Shown here piece after piece: positions 36,301-48,560 of a stretch of 64,000 bases of DNA; position 1 is the first letter of the stretch; each line of letters starts with the position of its first letter. The notes beneath the pieces were generated by a model. The model ran no database searches and had not been told where the DNA came from. It worked only from the letters and a program-made list of their open reading frames with translations. This DNA comes from Neostapfia colusana (taxonomy: Eukaryota; Streptophyta; Magnoliopsida; Poales; Poaceae), in NCBI GenBank assembly GCA_030760725.1, contig JASWHV010000011.1, forward strand, positions 82,375,765 through 82,439,764, in the 5' to 3' direction. The translations under genes were made by a program, and so were the position numbers.

Positions 36301-37468
36301 CCGTTTGGAGAAACGGTGAAATTCTCGCTACCGGTCCTAGCAAACGCTAAATGGCCTCCGGCTAGACGACCAGGACATGTCCACGCACCTTTCTTGTATA
36401 GGAAGTCGGGGGAGAGGGTGGCCGGTTGCTGCTGTCGACGGAGAGCCGAAATGGCAAGGTCCGGGCACCTTGAAGCTTTTGCGCCAATCCGCGTTTCTCG
36501 AGCAGTTCGGACCAGCAAACCTCGAAGGGGCTTTGGCAAGGACCAGAGCACGTCCCGGCGATGGTCTTTGCTGTGGAGAGCTCGAGCAATCGAGCTTGGA
36601 GGGCTGTGGTCAATCGGAGAGAGCTGAGCGGCGGTGTTCAGCGGAAATGAGCCTGTCGCGGCGCTGCACGAGCTGAGGAGGAGGAGAAGTAGCGCTGGGG
36701 TACTCGGGTGGCCGCTCTTATCGCCCACGCGCGCGCTCCGACGTCGGCCAGCGAGAACCAGCTCGGTAGCTCGGTGAGGACGTCGGGTGGAGCGCTTTTC
36801 CGGGAGCTGTCGCGCCGCGATCAACCGGGAACAGAGAGAGAGGGGGAAAAACAGTCGGTTGTTTGCTTTAGGTGGCTGACAATTGGGCCCCACCTCCCCC
36901 TTTGTTTAGTCAAACTTTTCTGATATTTTTCCCTCCAGCAACTCAACATTAAAAGCTTTACTTCATCCCAAAGTTATGTTTGAATTTGCAGAATTCAAAT
37001 GGTTTGAATTCTGGTGTAGAATTTGAATGGGATTTGATCATTTGAATTTGAAAAGGAGTTTGAATTCTCCACTTTATATTGCCTCAAAAATATAGCAAAC
37101 CAGCTCCAAAGTTTCCAATTTTTGGCATGGCTGCTCATTCAAAGGTGGAGAACACATTTGTGAAACCCAATTTTCAAATTGAGGGAATTGGAATTTGAAA
37201 CTAAATTTGAAATTTAGATTAGAGGGCTTTTCCTTTTAATCCCAAACAAATATTAAAACTCCTCCAAATGAGCTGAAATTTGGAAGGTTGAATATCTGGA
37301 TTATGAAGATCCAAGTTGTGCATTTAGATCTCCATGTTTGGAAGTTTTGGGAAGTCTAAACCCTCACTTTGAACTCACACTTATTATACTTCAAAGTTTT
37401 AATTCCCCTCATTTTTCATAAGTGTATATGAGCTGAATTTTCTTGCTACCACTTTTGGGGATTTTACA
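33385..37468 (-). repeat. 3' LTR of K (left copy)
   Basis: 4084 bp; in sense orientation it begins TGTAAAATCC at 37468 and ends GGTCCCCAAA at 33385. AT-rich, except for a GC-rich patch at about 35650-36850. It contains a ~396-bp segment (about 35942-36337) missing from the other LTR. Several open frames in the GC-rich patch occur on both strands and look fortuitous. Confidence 0.93.
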
Positions 37469-37480
37469 TCCCCCCCTTAA
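37469..37480 (-). other. Polypurine tract of K
   Basis: On the minus strand AAGGGGGGGA lies directly before the TGTAAAATCC that starts the 3' LTR, the expected plus-strand primer site. Confidence 0.9.
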
Positions 37481-37530
37481 AAAGAATCTCGTCCCGAGAT
37501 TCCAAAGGAAAAGCAAAGTGGGGAAAAACT

Positions 37531-38601
37531 TTACCGGGTATATGATGGTAGCAAGTCCGGATAATATGTTCGTAAATAGTCCTCGCTTTCCCATGTCGCC
37601 TCATCAGCGGTATGGTTACTCCACAAGACCTTGTAGAACCATAAGGTCCGGTTTCTTGTGGCACGAGTCTTTTCATCGATAATCCGGATTGGATACTCCG
37701 TGTACGTGAGGTCCGGTTGAAGAACTTCTATGTCTTCTGTGCGGATTTCAGCCGAGGGCTTGAGGCACTTTCTCAGCTGAGAGATGTGGAAAACGTTGTG
37801 AATGCCTGCGAGTGACGCTGGTAACTCTAGGCGATAGGCCACGGGTCCGCATCTTTCAATGACGGCGAACGGGGCAATGAACCGCGGCGCAAGTTTATCC
37901 TTCACTCCGAAACGGTGAACTCCCTTCATCGGAGACACACGGACATAAACATGGTCCCCGATGTCGAAGTGGAGAGGACGGCGTCTTTTATCCGCATAGC
38001 TCTTCTGACGAGATTGAGCAGACTTGAGATTGGCTTGTATTACTCGCACTCGTTCTTCAGCTTCATTCACAAGTTCAGTGCCGTAGATGACTCGCTCGCC
38101 GGACTCGCACCAGTTGAGAGGTGTGCGACATTTCCGGCCGTAGAGAGCTTCATACGGCGTCATCTTGATGCTAGCTTGATAGCCATTGTTGTAAGAAAAC
38201 TCCACCAATGGCAAATGATCGTCCCAATTCTTGCCATGGTGGATGGCACAAGCGTGTAGCATGTCTTCAAGCACTTGATTCACCCGTTCAGTTTGACCAT
38301 CCGTCTGCGGGTGATACGCGGAGCTTCGGATCAGTTTGTTCCCCAAGGATGCGTGCAGCTGTTCCCAGAACCGAGAGACGAACAGCGCACCACGATCTGA
38401 AATGATAGAGCAGGGGACACCGTGCAAACATAAGATCTTTGCAATGTACAGCTCCGCATATTGCTTGGCCACGTACTTTGTATGTACGGGAATGAAATGA
38501 GCCGACTTGGTTAGTCGATCGACTATCACTCAAATCGAGTCATGTTTGTGAGACGTGAGAGGTAATCCGACTATGAAGTCCATGCTGATATCCTCCCACT
38601 T
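37531..38601 (-). pseudogene. pol: K integrase core and chromodomain-like end
   Basis: Integrase of K. The first catalytic Asp is in MDFIVGLP, just before a TGA at 38530-38532 (expected TGG). Then the second Asp in SDRGALFVSRF and the Glu in YHPQTDGQTERVNQ. Further on are LVEFSYNNGYQASIKM, YGRKCRTPLNW and the GPVAYRLELP and FHISQLRKCLKP segments. The last ~60 residues (FYKVLWSNHTADEATWESED) resemble a chromodomain, which in this clade directs insertion to heterochromatin. It ends at 37531. Confidence 0.92.
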
Positions 38602-40593
38602 CTACGCCGGAATATTCAATGGTTGCAGCTGTCCGGCTTTACGCATATGGTCGGCCTTCACACGCCGACACGTATCACATTCAGATACGTATTTTGCGAT
38701 TTCTCTATTCATCCGTGTCCACCAAAACCTGGTTTTCAGATCTTGGTACATCTTGTTGCTGCCCGGATGAATAGAATACTTGGACAAATGAGCCTCGTCC
38801 AAGATTTTCTTCCGAAGCTTCATGTCACGGGGTACCACTATACTGTCTTTAAACCATAGCGTGTCGTGTTCATATCTTCGGAAGCATTTCATTTCGCCAT
38901 TCTTCATCCTTCTCCGAATGTGCGACATTCCCATGTCCTTCTTCTGAGCTTTCATAATCTCCTCTCTTATGGTTGGGATGAGAGCAAGATTATATAACGC
39001 CCCATACGGAGTCAAGTACAGACTTGGCTCCTCCTCTTCAAGTGGGGTGATGGACAGATTGTTGACATGGGATTTGCGGCTTAAGGCATCGGCAACCACG
39101 TTTGCCTTCCCGGGATGGTAGTGAATTTCGATCTCATAGTCTTTGATCAGTTCTAGCCATCTCCGTTGCCGCATATTCAACTCCTTTTGAGTGAATATAT
39201 ATTTCAGACTTTTATGGACGGTGTAGAGGTGCACTAAGTTTCCAAGTAAGTAGTGCCTCCACGTCTTCAAGGCCAACACCACAGCAGCGAGCTCAAGATC
39301 ATGAGTCGGATAGTGCTGCTCGTGGTTACGAAGTTGACGTGAGCCATAGGCGACCACTCTGCCTCCTTGCATCAATACACAGCCAAGCCCGATACCAGAC
39401 GCATCACAATATACGTCGAAGGGTTTGGTCGTATCCGGTTGAGCTAACACCGGGGCTGTTGTAAGATGCTTCACTAATGCTTGGAAAGCTTCTTCACAAG
39501 CTGGGCTCCAAACATATTTGATCCCCTTCTTCAACAGTTCAGTCATCGGCTTAGCAAGCTTGGAGAAATTTGGTATGAATCTCCGATAATATCCTGCTAA
39601 CCTGAGGAAACTCCTGACTTCATGGACTGATGTGGGGGACTTCCATTTCAGAACTTGTTCGATTTTGCTTGGATCAACTGCAATACCTTCTGCCGAAATA
39701 ATGTGACCAAGGAATGGCACTTGGCTGATCCAAAACTCGCACTTGCTGAACTTAGCATAAAGCTTATGGTCTCTTAATCGCTGAAGTACGATATGCAAGT
39801 GTTTGGCGTGTTCTTCTTCAGTCTTGGAGTAAACCAATATGTCGTCTATGAACACCACCACAAACTTGTCCAACTCCGGCATGAACACTGAGTTCATGAG
39901 ATACATGAAGTGTACCGGGGCGTTGGTGAGACTAAAGGACATGACGAGGTATTCATACAACCGATATCTCGTCGAGAAGGCCGTCTTTGGAATATCTTCC
40001 GCTCGGATCTTTATTTGATGATACCCTGAGCAAAGATCCATCTTTGAAAACACACTTGCACCCACAAGTTGATCGAATAAGATATCGATGCGGGGTAGTG
40101 GATATTTATTCTTGATGGTGACGGCGTTGAGAGGTCGGTAGTCCACACACAACCTCAAGGTTTCATCCTTCTTCTTCACAAACAACGCCGAGCATCCCCA
40201 TGGCGAGAAACTCGGTCGAATGAAACCCTTCTTCATCAAATCGTTGAGCTGCTCCTTTAGTTCAGCCAGCTCATTCGGAGCCATCTTATATGGTCTCCGT
40301 GAGATTGGTGTCGTTCCAGGTACAAGTTCAATCTTGAACTCGACATCTCTTTTGGATGGCATACCCGGAAGATCATCCGGAAAGACATCCGGGTATTCAC
40401 GGACCACTCGAATATCCTCAAGTTTTGTGGCTTCCGTGTTATAGGTGGCTGGAGCTTCTTGAACCGAACGGTCAAGAATAAGAACATGTGGTTCATGAAG
40501 TGGAGAGTTTAAATGAACCACACGTGGAATGATGTCAAGAACAGCACCATGGCGATGTAGCCATGACATTACTAAAATGACATCAAGTTTTTA
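38602..40593 (-). pseudogene. pol: K reverse transcriptase, RNase H and integrase zinc domain
   Basis: In frame with protease upstream, from which it is separated only by a TAA at 40591. RT motifs: [52 protein letters not shown] and the catalytic [10 protein letters not shown] near 39838. RNase [17 protein letters not shown] and the final [17 protein letters not shown]. Integrase zinc region: [14 protein letters not shown] and [11 protein letters not shown]. It ends at TAG 38602-38604, where a Trp codon is expected. Confidence 0.93.
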
Positions 40594-41052
40594 ACTTTCT
40601 AACATGATTAGAGAAGTCGGGTATAGATTTCCACCTAACTGTAATGGTGCTCTATAGACCATTCTATCCGCTGTTATTTTCTCACCCGGAGAACATATCA
40701 AATATGAACTATTTGTGGGAATGATAGGCAGTTGATATTTAATAACATAAGACTGACTTATGAAATTATGGGTGGCACCGGAGTCAAAAAGTATGACTAC
40801 GGGGTGATCTAGGTAGTAGAACGTACCCGCGAGGACGGGTTTGCCTTCCGGCACGTCTTCGATGGCTAAGTGGTGGACGTTGCTGGGTTTTGGTGCTGGT
40901 TTCTTGGGCTGGTTGCGGGGCTGATTAGCACCCTGATATGGTGCTGCACCCCTGCCCTGTCGCGGCTCGGGGCAGTCTCTTGAAATGTGCCCGACACGGC
41001 CACACATGTAGCACGTGTAAGGTGTCGGGGTCCCGCCGACTTGAGGACGAAA
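40594..41052 (-). pseudogene. K zinc knuckle and protease
   Basis: A CX2CX4HX4C nucleocapsid knuckle (CYMCGRVGHISRDC), a basic Gln/Pro linker, then an aspartic protease with LFDSGATHNFIS near 40779. It follows a TGA at 41053 and precedes a TAA at 40591, both in the same frame, so gag, protease and pol were one polyprotein before decay. Confidence 0.9.
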
Positions 41053-42070
41053 TCACGGTGCACGCTGTTGAAACTGAGGTGCACGCGGAACCATCCTTTG
41101 CTGCTGCTGTTGCTGTGGGGGATACGTCAGTCGAAAGCCCGGCGCATTATATTGCCGACCGCGAAACTGAGGCGGTCGCGCCGGTGGCTGCCATCTCTGA
41201 CCAGATAGTGAACGATATACCACGCGGTATTTCTGTGTCGTTCCACCACTGCTGCTCGTCAGCGCGCTGCGTTTCCTCTTGTCAGAACCGCGCTCGCGCT
41301 GAGCATTCTCCTGTAGAATCGCGGCATTAACTAGGTCGTTGAATGTGCCGCGATTTCTCTGGGCAAGATGGACCTTCATCTTGGAGTTCAGGCCCCGGAA
41401 GAACGCATTGCACTTGTTGTCTTCCGTGCCCACAAATCCTGGCGCATACTGCACCAGTCGGTTGAATAACCTGGAGTACTCATGAGCACTCCTCTCGCCT
41501 TGTCGTAGCGCCAGGAACTCCTGGAGCTTCATTTCCATCACACCGGGAGGTATGTGATAGGCGCGGAACGCCTCCCGGAACTCCGTCCATGTGACGGCAT
41601 GGCCAGCCGGTAAGGAGGCGGTGTAGTTTTCCCTACCAGGTACCGGCTTCTCCTTGAAGCTGTTGCGCTGCGTACAGCGCCTTCTGGTGTTTGGTGCATC
41701 GTAGTACCCCGAACTTTGCCTCCAGAGTGCAGATAAAGCTGTCCGCCTCCAAAGGTTCTTCGGCCTCCGTGAAGACCGGTGGATGGGTCGCCATGAATTC
41801 TGAATATGAACTTTGTTGGGGCTGGCGTTGCCCATTGTCTTGGCGTCCTCCCTGATGGGACGCATTCTGCTGCACCAACATCCGCAGCAGCTCGGTTTGC
41901 TCGTCGCGCGAGCCGAGCACTGCGGCGAGAACCTCCGCAAGATTCCTTGGAAGTTCTGGCGGTGGAGGAGGTCGTTGCTGCTGTGTCGTGGTTTGCTCCG
42001 GAGGTGGAGACTCATCACCACGAACCTGACTCGGACCTCCCTCCTCTTGCGTTGAGCGTGTCCGCACCAT
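41053..42070 (-). pseudogene. gag: K gag capsid region, frameshifted
   Basis: ATG at 42070 (MVRTRSTQEEGG), then a Pro/Gln-rich N-terminus and a predicted helical DEQTELLRMLVQQNA segment. The gag domain starts with THPPVFTEAEEPLEADSFI and breaks near 41640, where a one-base change in length shifts the frame. It continues as ENYTASLPAGHAVTWTEF, YHIPPGVMEMKLQEFLAL, the SAHEYSRLFNRLVQYAP stretch and a basic Gln-rich tail. TGA at 41053 probably replaces CGA. Confidence 0.88.
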
Positions 42071-43631
42071 TCTGCATTCAGATCATTCAAATGATCAGCA
42101 CATGTGGGTTTAGCTCATCCAGTCTATACAATAGTAATGCGAGAATGGGATAAACAATGCGCATAACAATCACACATATGGATAAAGTATAAACTTTATA
42201 CAACATATACACCCCTGGGCCATGTCCCATGATCGAGTTCCAAAGTATTGAACTTTAGGGGTTTAAAAGTTCATTTCGACCATCGGGGTCACCACGGGAT
42301 GTTAAGTGTGTTAGTAGCGTAATTCCCCGCTATTATACTGGACCCAAACATGTACTCGCTCGAAATGATATGTCAAATGCATAAACCCTTCGACTCCATC
42401 TCGCTGTTTTTCAACAGCCACTGGACGTCGAACGGTGAAACTAAATGTTTTGGTCAAAATACGGAAAATTCCAGAGAGCTTTTGGTCTGCCCTGTTTCTG
42501 GACAGTACCTACTCATCTGAGATTTTCATCCATTTGGATTGAGATTTTGTTCTGTATCTCTACAGAAGAGTTGTAGAGGACTTCAAAATCTTTCCAGAAT
42601 GGTATCCCACACCTCCATTGGTTCAACCAATCTTAAGTTATGCCCTGTTCAAGTTCAGCAAAATTTGCTGCCGAAAACAGGGAAGATTATTCCTAAGTTT
42701 TTGAGACTAAATCTATACTCCCAATTGACTCTCAGTTCAATATAGGAGTTTACTAACCCCTAAATGGATTCCTAAACTTCATTTTGACTCTTTTCTTTGA
42801 AAATAAACTTTTATGCAGTCGGTACTACGTTTCCTCACCAAAGAAAAATCCTAAACCGGTATTCCGGCATATACGTGTCAAATGGTGGAACTAAAGTCGT
42901 CACTCACAAACGGTTTCTAAACGTCAGGCACTAACGTGGTTAACGTACCTGCAGAAAAACACACAACAATGATGCACACAAAGGTTTTAGCATTTCAGGC
43001 AGTTCCATATCATAGTAAAAACATACGGTCCGTATCTTTGCCATATGGATCGTCCCTGAGTCAAGTCACGTCTCAAGGTACATGGTCGTGTTTTCACACC
43101 ACACGACGGGGAACCCGAGTAGAGCACGAACGGGTCGTCACGGTTGTGAATTTTATCAACCCAACGGATACCACCTACTGCCTCACAACCGTTGAGGCAC
43201 GCCGATGGCGAGCGCTGCGTATGGCCCATTGAACATTGAACGTTCAAGAGTTGCATACTATCGTGTTGCTTACCACACGATGGGGTATTCTCACTTTTGC
43301 CTAAAGCACGCTGGAGATCAGCGTTTTCATATGCTCTCAGAACCATAAAGAGGTTCAGAGACTCATATTCACTACCGTGCCAAGCCACGGTATATCCTTC
43401 CATACTATTGCTCGTATGGGGAGTTACCGCAATTGATCCACCTGCGGTGGCGTACCTTACCTCTTACCTGACATCGGAGCGTCGTTACAGAATGTATAAC
43501 AAATATGTTAGCTTTTCCACCATAATATCTACTACTATCATAGACCTTATGTGGGCTTATTGACTAATCCTCACTCGACTACTTCTAAGTTTTCAAAAAT
43601 AGGCTCTTTTCGAGCGTGCTATTCCCAATGC
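42071..43631 (-). other. K untranslated leader
   Basis: About 1.56 kb between the PBS and gag ATG of K. No convincing ORF or domain is seen on either strand. A long leader is usual for this clade. Confidence 0.7.
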
Positions 43632-43644
43632 GGCTCTGATACCA
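43632..43644 (-). other. Primer-binding site of K, initiator tRNA-Met type
   Basis: The minus strand reads TGGTATCAGAGCC, four bases downstream of the 5' LTR end. This is the classic plant PBS complementary to the 3' end of initiator tRNA-Met. Confidence 0.95.
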
Positions 43645-43648
43645 CGGC

Positions 43649-46600
43649 TTTGGGGACCACCCCGTGGTTCACCCACTCCAGGATCGCATAGGGTGGTTCC
43701 GTGCGATGCTGCACCCAACAGCACACACGAAAAGAATAAAGGATAACATACAAACTTTTATTTGATATAAAACAGCGGAAGTCTTTTTATAAAACCTAAT
43801 TAACAGCGGAAGTGTTATACATAGTTACTCTCAAACCCTAACTAAGCAAAAGTGCAGCCGTCCAGCCCGGGGACGCTACACACTAGCAGCATGGAACCGG
43901 AGATCACGGCAGCGTGCATGGCTCCAGCTCGGCCGTGTACCCCGACGGGGGCATCGTCTCGTCCTCAGAACCTTCCTCATAACTCTCACCTGCACACAGC
44001 TCAAATATTGCAACCGTGAGCACGAAGGCTCAGCAAGTCTTAACCGTCAACCCTAGGCATGGAACTCTACGTGCAAGGGTATGTAAGATAGGAAAGGATT
44101 TTGCAATAAAGACACGCCTATAAGTTGGTCCTTACTTTCAGTTTTATAGCAGCAGATTCATGTGCCTTAGGCAGCCCTCACATCAGAAGTCCACAATCAA
44201 ATAAGAAACGCTTTCCTCCGATGTGGTGATGCCCAAAGTGGAATGTAAACTTAATTAGCTCTATATCTACAGCAATCAAGGTATTCAAGACATTACGATC
44301 AATACAGCATTTTCAGTTGGCTTATTTCACTTCTTACTACGTCACAGCGCAGTGAACAAGCGGGTACTCAAATAACCGCGAGGGACGGTGATTGCAATCA
44401 AGACACACCCGGATAACACATCACATACACCCACTTTTAGAAGCGTGATTCCACACCCCTTCCTACTCTGTTTATGCAACAACCTTTCAAAGACAACCCA
44501 AATGCCGAATCGGTCCATCCGTAACGGGTAGGAGGTCCCCGTGTGGAGCGTGACTGTGCCCACCGGCAGATTTACACCTTGCAACCCTCAGGCCACTCCT
44601 ATTTACGGTTGGGTAAGCCTCGACACCCAGTTTAACCAATTACATCAGTTTCCTGGTTCCCATATGCCAGTATGCATCCGGTACTGTTCGATACTTGTCC
44701 AGCAGGGCCGCACACGGACGGTCCTCAACCGACACCAACAGGGTTAAGCACGTGGGACCTCTGCTCACTACATCCTATCCCCCCTGCTGGGTCTCATTTT
44801 CATACAACTCAAGCCATTATCTACCTCTTTTCATCCCGTGCAATAAGTACTATCTCACGAGTAGCTTCCAACCACTCGACTTCTACCGAGATCCTAAACA
44901 TTAGCATGGCAGTCACTACTCGTCGAGTTTGTAAACTACCCGACCCTTTATAGGATTTAAAGAGGCTATGCAAGTGGGATTTCAATCACCCTAACTCTAA
45001 TGCAAACATTCACCCTAGACATAAATGATACAAATAAAAAGCTTTATAAAAGGTACTTAAGTGCAAACTGGGGCTTGCCTGGTTGCGAGTTAAATGGAAA
45101 GTCAGCTTCCGGTGGCAGGACGTCCAAGGGCTCCGGCGTATCCTCAACTTCGGTCACTATTATGAAATGTAATAAAATACATGTATAAGTATTAAGGATT
45201 TATATGAATTGGACTTCTACTCATAGCTACTGCTATTTAAAATCCTTAATTGGCTTTGGAATTTTTACAGTGGATACTAGACTTTCTAAGGATGATTTGA
45301 GCCAAATTTGGAGACATGTCATTGCATAATGTAGTCTTTAAAATTCCTACAAGTACAATGCTTATCTGAATTTTTGAGCTCAAATCAGGAGCTTGACATA
45401 GCTAATGGTGGAAGATCTGATTAGGGTAAGTCTCCATGGTTTTAACAAAATTTGTTTCACCATTTTTGGAGCTACCATCAGAGAGATATGAATTTTTGAA
45501 CTTAAACAAGAGTTCTGAAAAAGCTTCTGTTTAAATTTGAATTTTCAAATAAAGGCTGAACTTGAGAAGGTAATTTGACCTAGCAAATGACCTCCAATGA
45601 AGCCCAAATTTTTACTGGAGATCAGTATCTATAAAGAGGATTTGCTACCCAAATTTGGGAATATTTCATAAAGAATTGCTCCTGTAATAAATCCCTAAAG
45701 GATTTACTAAAAACAATTCTACAGAAATTCCTGGGCATTTTCATAGCCAAAAATTGGTTTCTCTGTGAAGTACTCCTCATGAGGAATCCAACAAAATTGG
45801 TCTCACTCTTTTTGGAGCTTTCTACACAAAGTTATGGGCTTGCAAAGATCAGCTAAATTCTGGAATTATTTCTCTAATAGAAACTTCAAATAGTTGAGCT
45901 GGGCCCACTGTTTTAATTCAGACCAGTCAGATTTCGGCAACACCGGGGGCAACGGGGTTATTCCCGCGCAGCCGCACCAGATCCGGCGCCACAAACCGAT
46001 CCTCGCGCGAACCCGGAGGCTGACCGGTGGGACCCGGCCCTCCTTCGTCTTCCTCACGCTGCCCGCGCCTCCCGCGGCGGCGCACGCCGGCGAGGTTCGC
46101 CGGGACGGGGTTCCCGTGGTCCAAACTTCGTCAAACTCGCCGCTCCCCCATTTTTTAACCGCGCTGAACACTGTGGGAGGGTCGCCGGCGGCCGTGGCTC
46201 ACCGGTCCTAGCAAACGCTAAACGGCCTCCGGCTACACGACCAGGACATGTCCATGCACCTTTCTTGTATAGGAAGTCGGGGGAGAAGGTGGCTGGTTGC
46301 TGCTGTCGACGGAGAGCCGAAACGGCAAGGTCCGGGCACCTTGAAGCTTTGGCGCCAATCCGCGTTTCTCGAGCAGTTTGGACCGGCAAACCTCGAAGGG
46401 GCTTTGGCAAGGGCCAGAGCACGTCCCGGCGAAGGTCTTTGCTGTGGAGCGCTCGAGCAGCTTGGAGGGCTGTGGTCGATCGGAGAGAGCTGAGCGGCGG
46501 TGTTCAGCGGAAATGAGCCTGTCGCGGCGCTGCACGAGCTGAGGAGGAGAAGTAGCGCTGGGGTACTCGGGTGGCCGCTCTTATCGCCCACGCGCGCGCG

Positions 46601-47336
46601 CCGACGTCGGCCAGCGAGAACCAGCTCTGTGGCTCGGTGAGGACGTCGGGTGGAGCGCTTTTCCGGGAGCTGTCGCGCCGCGATCAACCGGGAACAGAGA
46701 GAGAGAGAGAGGGAAAAAGTAGTCGGTTGTTTGCTTTAGGTGGCTGACAATTGGGCCCCACCTCCCCCTTTGTTTAGTCAAACTTTTCTGATATTTTTCC
46801 CTCCAGCAACTCAACATTAAAAGCTTTACTTCATCTCAAAGTTATGTTTGAATTTGCAGAATTCAAATGGTTTGAATTCTGGTGTAGAATTTGAATGGGG
46901 TTTGATCATTTGAATTTGAAAAGGAGTTTGAATTCTCCACTTTATATTGCCTCAAAAATATAGCAAACCAGCTTCAAAGTTTCCAATTTTTGGCATGGCT
47001 GCTCATTCAAAGGTGGAGAACACATTTGTGAAACCCAATTTTCAAATTAAGGGAATTGGAATTTGAAACTGAATTTGAAATTCAGATTAGAGGGCTTCTC
47101 CTTTTAATCCCAAACAAATATTAAAACTCCTCCAAATGAGCTGAAATTTGGAAGGTTGAATATCTGGATTATGAAGATCCAAGTTGTGCATTTAGATCTC
47201 CATGTTTGGAAGTTTTGGGAAGTCTAAACCCTCACTTTAAACTCACACTTATTATACTTCAAAGTTTTAATTCCCCTCATTTTTCATAAGTGTATATGAG
47301 CTGAATTTTCTTGCTACCACTTTTGGGGATTTTACA
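43649..47336 (-). repeat. 5' LTR of K (right copy)
   Basis: 3688 bp, same ends as 33385-37468. It lacks ~396 bp present in the left copy: GCTCACCGG at ~46203 joins directly to TCCTAGCAAACGC. In the left copy ACCGG occurs at both edges of the extra segment, so the loss fits a microhomology deletion. It also has a longer GA run near 46700. Confidence 0.93.
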
Positions 47337-47341
47337 GGTGG
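47337..47341. repeat. Target-site duplication of K, right copy (GGTGG)
   Basis: GGTGG directly after TTTTACA at 47336; R2 gag continues from here. Confidence 0.9.
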
Positions 47342-47667
47342 CATTCCGGCAGGGTGTCTGGGATGAGAAAATGCTTGAGAAGCTCGCGACCAGAGAGGTC
47401 CGCGACGTCTCTAAGCTCTTCAGCCTGGCAGACAAATGCGCCAGAGCAGCTGCAGGGCGGAACTGGCACTCTCTGCCGACCTCCGAGTCAGGAGGACAGC
47501 CCGGGTCCGGCGCTGCTGCCTATGGAGGTGGCAAGAAGGCCAAGAACAGGGGGAGTGGCAAGATGAACTCATCGTTCACGGCTCCCGTCGCCGCAGCAGC
47601 AACGACTAGTGGAGCTCGGGGGGCCACGCCCCGACAAAAGGCAGCGGCAGTCACCGGCCCCAGATAG
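47342..47667 (+). pseudogene. gag: R2 gag, 3' part
   Basis: Continuation of R2 gag after K: FRQGVWDEKMLEKLATREVR, LFSLADKCARAA and the basic GGGKKAKNRGSGKM region, matching the C-terminal part of gag in R1 and R3. TAG at 47665 ends the frame before the zinc knuckle. Confidence 0.9.
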
Positions 47668-48560
47668 TGACCAGGGCAGGCTATGTCCCATGCATGGCGC
47701 TGGCAACCATACTCCTGCCAAGTGCTGGGATATCCAGAGGCTCGCAGAGCGCTTCCGCAAAGGAAGATAGCAGAGAGCTGAAGCACCGCCCTACCCTCAG
47801 AGGGATGGCAAGCAGAAGGTTGATGCTCCAGTCAGCGCCGCCCACCAGGTGGGGTTTCAGGAGCCTCAGCGTGTCATAAAGACAGTGCATAACGGTGAGG
47901 ACTTCAGCTCCGATGGTGACGGGCCGGGGCGGTAGCCGGCTGTGGCTGCCGTCCCAGGTCAGTGGAGGCTGCACTGCTGCGGCGTCAACCTTGGAGAAGC
48001 CCCAAGTAGTCGCGGCAGCCCAAGCACCGATCACAATGGTGCAAGGTCGGGCCAGCCTCACCCGAGAGCACGCCTCCGTGCCTCGGACATACCTCCCGGG
48101 GGCCGCCCAAGGTCTGTCAACCCCTTGAAGGCCTTGCCAGAAGGGGAAGACGCCTTAGGTCTTCCAAGACGAGCCCGGGTCCACCTACCCCTTGAAGGCC
48201 GTAGCCAGAATGGGAGAACTCGCCGGGGGCGCCCAGGAGAAGCCGCGCAGGACCTGATCCAGCGCGAAGATGACAGCCTCGTCGACGAGACTCGGCTGCA
48301 GGTAACATCCCACAGTGCACGGTCTCGGCTGATGCTCTAAGCACTACCGCCAAAGAGCCAAACGCGTCAGGGACCTGCAGAAGGGCAATCTGGTGTCGCG
48401 GCACGCTCTTTCCCGAGAAGGACCTATAAACTCTCTCCCAGCAGGGAAGGTCCCTTCCAAATCACGAAAGCTGCCGCCCCAGGTACACATGCCTTTCAAC
48501 CGAGTGTGGGATCCGTTCCCAAAACCCTTGGCATGGAGCAACACTGTAAGTCCTACTCCC
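47668..48560 (+). pseudogene. R2 collapsed pol remnant
   Basis: Scraps of the R1-type polyprotein in order, with two large gaps. First a decayed zinc-knuckle and linker zone up to about 47930. It then jumps to the segment after protease (TAAASTLEKPQ-like, near 47970). After ~48230 it jumps to the integrase C-terminus (LQKGNLVSRHALSREGPINS near 48380, ending near 48550). The protease active site, RT, RNase H and integrase core are missing. No long frame remains. Confidence 0.75.

Larger units (their letters stand above)
33385..47336 (-). mobile_element. K: Tekay/Del-like chromovirus, complete, minus strand
   Basis: A 13,952-bp Ty3-gypsy element inserted in R2 gag. It has long LTRs (33385-37468 and 43649-47336), an initiator tRNA-Met PBS, a purine tract, and gag, zinc knuckle, protease, RT, RNase H and integrase in one frame with a chromodomain-like C-terminus. 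The long LTRs, the HNVFHISQLRKC motif and the ADEATWESEDYLR tail are typical of the Tekay/Del clade. It is inactive: nonsense codons at 41053, 40591, 38602 and 38530, plus a frameshift near 41640. Confidence 0.95.

Noticed and set aside
36226..36923. Open frames up to 219 codons in the K LTR GC-rich patch, repeated near 46208-46817
   Set aside because: Overlapping frames on both strands, not conserved in length between the two LTR copies, and no recognisable domain; probably composition.
38602..40569. K as a functional autonomous element
   Set aside because: Four in-frame stops and a gag frameshift interrupt the polyprotein, although target duplication and LTRs are well preserved.
42091..43631. 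A separate gene in the K leader
   Set aside because: Only short frames (up to ~140 codons, antisense to one another), no domain, and position between PBS and gag.
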